A stretch of 30,470 bases of DNA from NCBI GenBank assembly GCA_036644995.1, contig JAVXOZ010000026.1, positions 1 through 30,470 on the forward strand, given 5' to 3'. Shown here piece by piece: positions 25,211 through 30,470 of this stretch. Both the position numbers and the translations under genes were made by a program. How positions within the stretch are numbered: the stretch's first letter is position 1; each line of letters opens with the position of its first letter. The notes under the pieces were generated by a model. The model was not told where the DNA came from. It saw nothing but the letters and a program-made list of their open reading frames with translations, and searched no databases. This DNA is from Cryptoclostridium sp036644995 (lineage in GTDB: Bacteria; Bacillota; Dehalobacteriia; UBA7702).

Positions 25211-25241
25211 ATTATAAACCATAACCTAAGGTAAGTGTCAA
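25211..25241 (-). promoter_or_regulatory. Long-spacer MerR-type promoter with operator dyad
   Basis: On the - strand TTGACA (25241-25236) and TATAAT (25216-25211) are both perfect but 19 bases apart, the spacing that MerR-family activators correct. The spacer holds an ACCT-T-AGGT dyad at its centre (about 25223-25231). It lies just upstream of the regulator gene, so autoactivation is expected. Confidence 0.82.
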
Positions 25242-25371
25242 TAGATAAAAACTAATTTTATCTAAGCTGTGAGCAAAATCCGGATTTTAAGAAAATTGCA
25301 TTTATTTACAATCTGAGAAAAAAGATATTTTTCATATATTAAAGTTTTTACATATTTTTCTGCTGTTTATA

Positions 25372-25401
25372 TTGCGAAAACACATAGATATATGTTATCA
25401 T
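25372..25401 (+). promoter_or_regulatory. Possible promoter of the proB operon
   Basis: TTGCGA (25372-25377) and TATCAT (25396-25401) with an 18-base spacer, about 46 bases before the proB start. A weak match in AT-rich sequence, so tentative. No proline-responsive leader or T-box was seen. Confidence 0.35.
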
Positions 25402-25447
25402 TAAGTATTAAGTAATAATATAATAAAACCATAGGGGGTTATTAAAC

Positions 25448-26548
25448 GTGTCAGACTTAGTTAAAAACGCCAAACGCATAGTTTTTAAAATAGGCAGCAG
25501 CACTTTAATGGCGGAAAACGGCAAATTTGATGGAGCTGTTATCCACCAATTAGTGGCTTTATGGGCTAATTTACATAACGATGGCAAAGATATAATTTTA
25601 GTTACTTCCGGAGCCATTGGCTTGGGATGGGGAGATTTAGGCTTAAAAGAAAAGCCCAAAGCCATCCCTGAAAAACAAGCCGCTGCCGCAGTGGGGCAAT
25701 CAAAGCTTATGTCTATGTACGATACTTTTTTTACACCATGCGGCATTGGGGTGGGGCAAATTTTACTAACCCGTGATGATATAACTCACCGACACCGCTA
25801 TCTAAATGCCAGAAATACTTTAAATGTTTTAATAAAAGATAAAATTATACCAATTATTAACGAAAATGACACCGTGGCATTTGATGAAATTAAATTTGGC
25901 GAAAATGATACTTTAGCCGCAATGGTGGGTGGATTGATAGATGCAGATTTGGTGGTTTTACTTTCGGATATTGCAGGGCTTTACACCGATGATCCACGAA
26001 AAAACAGCAACGCAAAATTAATAAAAGAAGTTTTTGAAATAACAGATGAAATCCAAGGATTGGCAGGCGGTGTTGGTACAGAAATGGGCAGCGGCGGCAT
26101 GAAATCCAAGATTGAAGCAGCAAAAATAGCCGGTGATAGCGGTATACCCTTGGTAATAACCGATGGTAAAGATGTGAATAATTTATCCCAACTTTTTGCA
26201 GGTTTTGATAATTGCACAGTATTTTACCCACACGGACAAGGACTGAAACACAAAGACCGCTGGATAGCCCATGGCAGTTCTGTAGAAGGCAGTGTCAGCG
26301 CAGATGATGGCGCCATTAGAGCTGTGCATAAAGGCAAAAGCCTGTTACCCGTGGGTGTAGTAAAAGTTTGCGGTAATTTTGGCTGTGGTGATGTAATATC
26401 GGTTATTGATAAAAAAGGCAAAGAAATTGCCCGTGGTATAGTAAACTATGATGCCCATGATGCCAAACGCATAATGGGAAAACAGTGTGATGGCGAAAAC
26501 GATATTTACGAACTGATACATTGCGATAATCTTGTAATAAAGGACTGA
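25448..26548 (+). CDS. proB: Glutamate 5-kinase
   Basis: A 366-residue enzyme that phosphorylates glutamate, the first step of proline synthesis. The amino-acid kinase domain (about 1-255) shows FKIGSSTLM near the start, LVTSGAIGLGWG, NENDTVAFDEI and GVGTEMGSGGMKSKIEAA. A C-terminal PUA domain (about 275-360, GSVSADDGAIRAV and VNYDAHDAKRIMG) matches the full-length bacterial form. The start is a GTG behind AGGGGGTT. It precedes proA by 5 bases, and the pair makes glutamate-5-semialdehyde. Confidence 0.96.
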   Translation: MSDLVKNAKRIVFKIGSSTLMAENGKFDGAVIHQLVALWANLHNDGKDIILVTSGAIGLGWGDLGLKEKPKAIPEKQAAAAVGQSKLMSMYDTFFTPCGIGVGQILLTRDDITHRHRYLNARNTLNVLIKDKIIPIINENDTVAFDEIKFGENDTLAAMVGGLIDADLVVLLSDIAGLYTDDPRKNSNAKLIKEVFEITDEIQGLAGGVGTEMGSGGMKSKIEAAKIAGDSGIPLVITDGKDVNNLSQLFAGFDNCTVFYPHGQGLKHKDRWIAHGSSVEGSVSADDGAIRAVHKGKSLLPVGVVKVCGNFGCGDVISVIDKKGKEIARGIVNYDAHDAKRIMGKQCDGENDIYELIHCDNLVIKD

Positions 26549-26553
26549 TAATT

Positions 26554-27804
26554 ATGGAATCATATATTAAGAATTTAGGAATAAAAGCAAAAAACACTGC
26601 CCCGAATTTGGCAGGGTTAACCACATTGGAAAAAAATAACGCCTTAAAAGCAATGGCAGCAGCTTTGCGTAAAAGAGAAAAAGAAATTTTAAAAGCCAAC
26701 GACCAAGATATGGCAGCAGGAGCTGAAAAAGGCTTAAACCCATCTCTTTTAGACCGTTTATTACTCAATGAAAAAAGAATTGAAGATATGGCACAAGGTT
26801 TAGAAGCTTTAGTGCAATTAGCAGACCCCATTGGTGAAACCATAGCCATGTGGAAACAACCCAATGGCTTGGAAATAGGCAAAAAACGTGTGCCTTTAGG
26901 TGTTATTGCCATTATTTATGAGGCAAGACCAAATGTAACGGTGGATGCCGCAGGTTTAGCTTTAAAAACAGGTAATGCCTTAATATTAAAAGGTGGCAGC
27001 GAGGCATTTGCATCCAACCAATGCTTAACGGAAATTTTACGTGATGCCATTGGTGAAGTAGGTTTACCCAAAGATGCCATTCAATTTGTGGCAACCACAG
27101 ACCGTGAAGCCGTGGGCTTATTATTACAACTGAGAGAGTATATAGATGTAGTTATTCCTCGGGGCGGAGCAGGACTGATTCAATTTGTGGTAAAAAACTC
27201 TGCAATTCCCGCCATAGAAACAGGTACAGGTAATTGCCATGTATATATAGATACATCTGCAGATTTAAAAATGGGTGCCAACATAGTATTTAATGCCAAA
27301 ACCCAACGTCCCGCAGTATGCAACGCTATGGAAACTTTATTGGTACATAAAGATGTTTCTTCTGAATTTTTTAAAGTTCTACAAGAAAAACTAAAAGAAA
27401 AACCCGTGGAAATAAGAGGTTGCAAACGCACCTGCTCTTTATGGCAAAATGCCATTTTAGCCACGGAAGAAGATTGGGCTACAGAATTTTTAGATTTGAT
27501 ATTAGCGGTTAAGATAGTGGATTCCATGGATGATGCCATGGAACATATCCGCAAATACGGTTCGGGGCACAGCGAAGCTATTATAACTGAAAATTATTCC
27601 AATGCTCAAAGGTTTTTAAACACCGTGGATTCAGCAGCGGTTTACGTTAACGCATCAACACGCTTCACCGATGGAAATGAATTTGGTTTCGGGGCAGAAA
27701 TTGGCATAAGCACCCAAAAACTCCACGCCAGAGGCCCCATGGGTTTAAATGCCCTCACCTCTGAAAAATATGTTATTTATGGCACAGGACAGGTACGAAA
27801 ATGA
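26554..27804 (+). CDS. proA: Gamma-glutamyl phosphate reductase
   Basis: A 416-residue aldehyde-dehydrogenase-fold enzyme that reduces glutamyl-5-phosphate with NADPH. The catalytic Cys is in RPAVCNAMETLLVH (Cys256). Other family segments are GVIAIIYEARPNVTVDA (116-132), LKGGSEA, IPRGGAGLI and FGFGAEIGISTQKLHARGPMG near the end. Length is standard. Its stop overlaps the nadD start as ATGA, tying proline synthesis genes to the NAD and ribosome-factor genes downstream. Confidence 0.97.
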   Translation: MESYIKNLGIKAKNTAPNLAGLTTLEKNNALKAMAAALRKREKEILKANDQDMAAGAEKGLNPSLLDRLLLNEKRIEDMAQGLEALVQLADPIGETIAMWKQPNGLEIGKKRVPLGVIAIIYEARPNVTVDAAGLALKTGNALILKGGSEAFASNQCLTEILRDAIGEVGLPKDAIQFVATTDREAVGLLLQLREYIDVVIPRGGAGLIQFVVKNSAIPAIETGTGNCHVYIDTSADLKMGANIVFNAKTQRPAVCNAMETLLVHKDVSSEFFKVLQEKLKEKPVEIRGCKRTCSLWQNAILATEEDWATEFLDLILAVKIVDSMDDAMEHIRKYGSGHSEAIITENYSNAQRFLNTVDSAAVYVNASTRFTDGNEFGFGAEIGISTQKLHARGPMGLNALTSEKYVIYGTGQVRK

Positions 27805-28409
27805 AAAAAATAGGCATTATGGGGGGAACCTTTGACCCTATACATTATGGTCACTTGGTTACTGCCGAGGCAGCAAGAGAAAAATTCCATTTGGATGAAG
27901 TGGTTTTTGTACCCTCAGGCATACCGCCCCATAAGAAAAAACGTTTAATCAGCGACCCTCACCACCGTTGTTTTATGGTGGAATTAGCCATTGCTTCCAA
28001 CCCCAATTTCACTATTTCTGAAACGGAAATAAAAAGAGAGGGCTATTCCTTTGCCGCTGATACCGTAGACACCTTTGTGGAAATATATGGAAAAAATGCA
28101 GAGATATATTTTATAACCGGCGGAGATGCCATTAAGGAAATATTATCTTGGCACAAAATTGATGATTTAATTAAAAAATGTAGCTTTATTGCTGCCACCA
28201 GACCGGGGTATGATTTTAGCAACGGCTTTCACCTCCCCTCTCCATATCAGGAAAAAGTTTTTCCTTTGAAGGTTACGGCACTTGCCATATCATCTTCCCA
28301 AATACGCTCTATGACCGCTATTGGCGAATCTATAAAATATCTTGTACCCGAAGATGTTGAGAAATATATCCATGTACACGGTCTTTATAGACAGGTGAAC
28401 GAAGAATGA
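27801..28409 (+). CDS. nadD: Nicotinate-nucleotide adenylyltransferase
   Basis: A 202-residue nucleotidyltransferase that adenylates nicotinate mononucleotide in NAD synthesis. The N-terminal GIMGGTFDPIHYGHL carries the HxGH-type nucleotide site, followed by VPSGIPPHKK. The C-terminal AISSSQIRSM corresponds to the ISSTxIR signature. It is coupled to proA and yqeK by ATGA overlaps. The nadD-yqeK-rsfS order is common in Gram-positive genomes. Confidence 0.96.
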   Translation: MKKIGIMGGTFDPIHYGHLVTAEAAREKFHLDEVVFVPSGIPPHKKKRLISDPHHRCFMVELAIASNPNFTISETEIKREGYSFAADTVDTFVEIYGKNAEIYFITGGDAIKEILSWHKIDDLIKKCSFIAATRPGYDFSNGFHLPSPYQEKVFPLKVTALAISSSQIRSMTAIGESIKYLVPEDVEKYIHVHGLYRQVNEE

Positions 28410-28948
28410 TTAAAATTGAAATGCTCTCGGAAAAAAGATGGAACCACTGCCGCTCTGTGGCATCATTTAGCTACGAATTGGCAAAGCATTGGGGCGTTGA
28501 CCCCATAAAGGCGTATTTGGCAGGCTTGTTCCATGATATAGCCAGAGAAATGCCGGTGGAACAACAACTAAAGCTGGCTCAAAACCATGGTTTGTCAATT
28601 TCTGAAGCCGAAAAAAAAGACCCTATTTTGCTGCATGGTGCCATAAGTGCCATAGTTGCCCAAGAAAATTACGGAATTAACGATGGGGAAATTTTGTCAG
28701 CAATGGAAAAGCACACTTTAGGACATGAATCCATGTGTACTTTAGATAAAATAATTTTTTTGGCGGATAAAATAGAACCATTAAGAGATTATAAGGAAGC
28801 CGCTACATTACGTAAATTAGCCATGAAAAATTTAGATAAAGCACTTTTAGGAGCAGTTGAAAGCTCTATTAAATATTTACAAAACCATGGGCTTACACCC
28901 CACCCCAGAACACTTGCAATGAAAAACAATTTATATAAGGAGTTTTAG
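28406..28948 (+). CDS. yqeK: HD-domain bis(5'-nucleosyl)-tetraphosphatase, YqeK type
   Basis: A 180-residue HD-domain hydrolase. The metal ligands appear in RWNHCRSVA (His14), GLFHDIARE (His43, Asp44), LLHGAIS and the late DKIEPLRDY segment, the pattern of YqeK. The family splits diadenosine tetraphosphate symmetrically to two ADP, removing a stress-linked nucleotide. It overlaps nadD and is one base from rsfS. Confidence 0.93.
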   Translation: MIKIEMLSEKRWNHCRSVASFSYELAKHWGVDPIKAYLAGLFHDIAREMPVEQQLKLAQNHGLSISEAEKKDPILLHGAISAIVAQENYGINDGEILSAMEKHTLGHESMCTLDKIIFLADKIEPLRDYKEAATLRKLAMKNLDKALLGAVESSIKYLQNHGLTPHPRTLAMKNNLYKEF

Positions 28949-28949
28949 A

Positions 28950-29321
28950 ATGACAGGAAAAGAAAAAGCTATTATCGCCAAAGATGCCGCTGTGGAAAAA
29001 AAAGCAGGAGAATTATTACTTTTAGATGTTTCGGAAATAACTGAAATTGCCGATGTATTTTTAATAGCCCAAGGCAGAAATCGCAGCCAAACCCAAGCTA
29101 TTGCCGATGAAATAATGGATAAACTGGACGAACAAGGGATACAAGAACTACGTAAAGAAGGCTACTCCAACGGTGGCTGGATATTATTGGATTATGGTGA
29201 CTTTGTGGCACATATTTTCATGCCCGAAGAATATGAATATTTCAACTTGCCACGGCTGTGGAAAGATGCAGTTTTTACTAAATTTGACGAGGATGGCAAG
29301 GAAATAAATGAAAGCTTATGA
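28950..29321 (+). CDS. rsfS: Ribosomal silencing factor RsfS
   Basis: A 123-residue protein of the RsfS/YbeB/Iojap family. It shows the typical segments LLLDVSEITEIADVFLIAQGRNRSQ (first half split between positions 22-46) and GWILLDYGDFVAHIFMPEEYEYFNLPRLW (split 76-104). RsfS binds ribosomal protein L14 and blocks joining of the subunits when nutrients are scarce. Its last 14 bases overlap the following methyltransferase gene. Confidence 0.95.
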   Translation: MTGKEKAIIAKDAAVEKKAGELLLLDVSEITEIADVFLIAQGRNRSQTQAIADEIMDKLDEQGIQELRKEGYSNGGWILLDYGDFVAHIFMPEEYEYFNLPRLWKDAVFTKFDEDGKEINESL

Positions 29322-30048
29322 TAATTTAGCACCATATTACGATGAGTTTATGGATTTTATGGAATACGATGATGAAGCAAAGCGTATTCACAGCTTTTTA
29401 TGTGAAATAGGAGCTAAAGACGTTTTAGATTTGGGAGCAGGGAGCGGTGGGCATTTAATTCCACTGCTCAGAAATGGGCATACCGTTGATGCTTTGGATA
29501 TTTCTGCGCCAATGCTCAAAGTTTTGGAAGGAAAATTGCAATATCAAGGGCTTAAAACCCACCTTTTTGAAGGCGATATGTGCAACTTTCACGGTGGAAA
29601 ACCTTATGATGTAATATATGCCTTTGGTGACACAATTCACCATTTGGAAAATGACGGTGATTTTGAGGCATTTTTAACCCAAAGCTATGATAATTTGAAA
29701 AGTGGCGGCTATTTAATTTTTACTTGGCGGCGACCTGATTATTTTCAGGAAATGGCAGAATTGGAAAAATTTTACGAAGACCACGGTGATGATTATTTAC
29801 TTTGGAATGTTTCATATAATGGTTTAAAAAATGCAAAAATGGACTACACAGCATTTATATTACAAAGTGATGGTAAATTTAATAAAATAGAGGAAACTCA
29901 TAATTTACGAGTTTATAAAAAAGGTGAAGTGGCAAAATTATCTGCAGATGCCGGTTTCACAACCAAACAAAAAATGGTTAAAGAATTTTTGGCAGGTGAA
30001 AATGATACAGAAGAATTTAGGATTATCACCCTACTCCAAAAACCCTAA
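29308..30048 (+). CDS. Class I SAM-dependent methyltransferase, substrate unknown
   Basis: A 246-residue small-molecule-type methyltransferase. It begins AYDNLAPYYDEFMDF, a common start in this group, and has the SAM-binding VLDLGAGSGGHLIPL at 39-53, the acidic loop ALDISAPML, and YAFGDTIHHLE as motif IV. A beta-rich insert (about 150-200) replaces part of the usual fold end. Genes of this type often follow rsfS in Gram-positive genomes, but the substrate is not established to my knowledge. The start ATG lies inside the end of rsfS with AAGGAA upstream, so the two are translationally coupled. It appears to be the last gene of the proB operon. Confidence 0.85.
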   Translation: MKAYDNLAPYYDEFMDFMEYDDEAKRIHSFLCEIGAKDVLDLGAGSGGHLIPLLRNGHTVDALDISAPMLKVLEGKLQYQGLKTHLFEGDMCNFHGGKPYDVIYAFGDTIHHLENDGDFEAFLTQSYDNLKSGGYLIFTWRRPDYFQEMAELEKFYEDHGDDYLLWNVSYNGLKNAKMDYTAFILQSDGKFNKIEETHNLRVYKKGEVAKLSADAGFTTKQKMVKEFLAGENDTEEFRIITLLQKP

Positions 30049-30063
30049 TACAGTGATTTTAAA

Positions 30064-30081
30064 TTAATTTAGCTAAATTAA
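30064..30081. promoter_or_regulatory. 18-bp perfect palindrome upstream of the repeat promoter
   Basis: TTAATTTAGCTAAATTAA is its own reverse complement. It starts 15 bases after the methyltransferase stop and ends 10 bases before the -35 box at 30092. It may be an operator or an upstream element; its AT content makes it weak as a terminator. Confidence 0.5.
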
Positions 30082-30091
30082 CGAAAAGTCA

Positions 30092-30120
30092 TTGACAAGT
30101 GCAGCGAAATTTGATATTAT
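30092..30120 (+). promoter_or_regulatory. Near-consensus housekeeping promoter ahead of the repeat array
   Basis: TTGACA (30092-30097), a 17-base spacer and TATTAT (30115-30120). This is the best sigma-A-type match in the window and is of the kind seen before stable RNA genes. Expected start is near 30127, about 23 bases before the first repeat. No open reading frame follows. Confidence 0.82.
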
Positions 30121-30149
30121 AAACCTTGCCGATATTACGGTATTTTATA

Positions 30150-30265
30150 GGGTGTAGCTCATCTGGGAGGGCGTGTTGACTGGTAAACAGCCCCAAAATA
30201 TATATGTAATCTTCAGTAAAAACTGTACTATAAAACGTCCTATACAGGTCTTAACCGCAGCATGG
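30150..30265 (+). ncRNA. Candidate structured RNA with a tRNA-like 5' half
   Basis: The first 45 bases look like the 5' half of a tRNA. GGGTGTA-GCTC opens like an acceptor strand and D stem, ATCTGGGA is a D-loop with GGG, and GGGC closes the D stem. Then GTTGA-CTGGTAA-ACAGC resembles an anticodon arm with a GGT (Thr) anticodon and one mismatched pair. No T-arm or matching 3' acceptor strand follows, so it is not a normal tRNA. An alternative hairpin pairs GGGC-(G)-TGTT (30169-30177) with AACA-GCCC (30186-30193), eight pairs with one bulge. Further hairpins are CAGT-AAAA-ACTG (30214-30225) and GTCCT-ATAC-AGGTC (30237-30250). It follows a strong promoter. That it is a transcribed RNA is inferred. 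Confidence 0.45.
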
Positions 30266-30320
30266 GGGTGTAGCTCATCTGGGAGGGCGTGTTGACTGGT
30301 AAACAGCCCCAAAATATATA

Positions 30321-30420
30321 NNNNNNNNNNNNNNNNNNNNNNNNNNNNNNNNNNNNNNNNNNNNNNNNNNNNNNNNNNNNNNNNNNNNNNNNNNNNNNNN
30401 NNNNNNNNNNNNNNNNNNNN
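30321..30420. other. 100-N assembly gap inside the repeat array
   Basis: Exactly 100 Ns, of unknown true size. The flanks join in perfect repeat phase, which suggests that whole repeat units were collapsed here. Confidence 0.95.
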
Positions 30421-30470
30421 TGTAATCTTCAGTAAAAACTGTACTATAAAATGCCCTATACAGGGCTTAA

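Larger units (their letters stand above)
30150..30470 (+). repeat. 116-bp tandem repeat array, at least two units, interrupted by an assembly gap
   Basis: Unit one runs 30150-30265 and unit two starts at 30266. The first 55 bases of both units, up to the gap, are identical. After the gap, 30421-30470 continues the unit in phase with three differences from unit one (30236/30452, 30238/30454, 30249/30465). The period is 116, not a multiple of three. The array continues past the window edge. Confidence 0.93.

Noticed and set aside
30150..30310. Ordinary tRNA-Thr or tRNA-Ala genes in tandem
   Set aside because: The first half looks like a tRNA, but no T-arm with a TTCxA loop and no 3' strand complementary to the acceptor follows within the unit, and the anticodon stem has a mismatch. 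Kept as a tRNA-like RNA candidate only.
30150..30470. CRISPR array
   Set aside because: The 116-bp unit is repeated nearly in full, with no short repeats separated by unique spacers and no cas genes nearby.

Overview
The window reads as chromosomal DNA of a low-GC, Gram-positive-type anaerobe (Bacillota; Clostridia is my best guess, Negativicutes not excluded). The reasons are the AT-rich coding, AGGAGG-like ribosome sites, TTGACA/TATAAT promoters, an AgrC/LytTR two-component pair, an LCP wall-polymer ligase, the proB-proA-nadD-yqeK-rsfS gene order, and an oxygen-independent route to the lower ligand of vitamin B12. There are two 100-N assembly gaps (5091-5190 and 30321-30420).

Layout. (1) 1-2072: the C-terminal end of a LytTR response regulator on + faces an AgrC-like GHKL sensor kinase on -, with a long terminator hairpin between them. 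(2) 2198-15990, all on -: one surface-polysaccharide operon read from a promoter near 15990. Its order is LCP ligase, phosphoglucose isomerase, phosphoglucomutase, rfbA, rfbD, rfbB, rfbC (dTDP-L-rhamnose), two GT2 glycosyltransferases, a Wzy/WaaL-type membrane protein, a third GT2 (cut by the first gap), a LicC-like CTP:phosphocholine-type cytidylyltransferase (also cut), a Wzx-like flippase and a CDP-alcohol phosphotransferase. Most junctions are ATGA or short overlaps. Together these turn hexose phosphate into activated sugars, build and export a rhamnose-containing polymer probably bearing a phospho-alcohol decoration, and attach it to the wall. (3) 16155-24150 on +: a promoter, a cobalamin riboswitch, two consecutive terminator hairpins, and a complete bzaA-bzaB-cobT-bzaC-bzaD-bzaE operon for anaerobic synthesis and activation of 5,6-dimethylbenzimidazole. 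(4) 24456-25241 on -: a TipAL/Mta-type MerR regulator with its own 19-bp-spacer promoter. (5) 25448-30048 on +: proB, proA, nadD, yqeK, rsfS and a small class I methyltransferase in a tightly packed operon. (6) 30064-30470: an 18-bp perfect palindrome, a consensus housekeeping promoter, and a 116-bp tandem repeat whose first part looks like the 5' half of a tRNA, interrupted by the second gap.

The two most interesting items are the promoter-driven tRNA-like repeat array at the right edge, where two of three differences between copies fall on paired positions of a hairpin, and the LicC-like plus CDP-alcohol phosphotransferase pair in the rhamnose polymer operon. The bza operon is a known system, but it is complete here and carries an unusual double terminator after its riboswitch.
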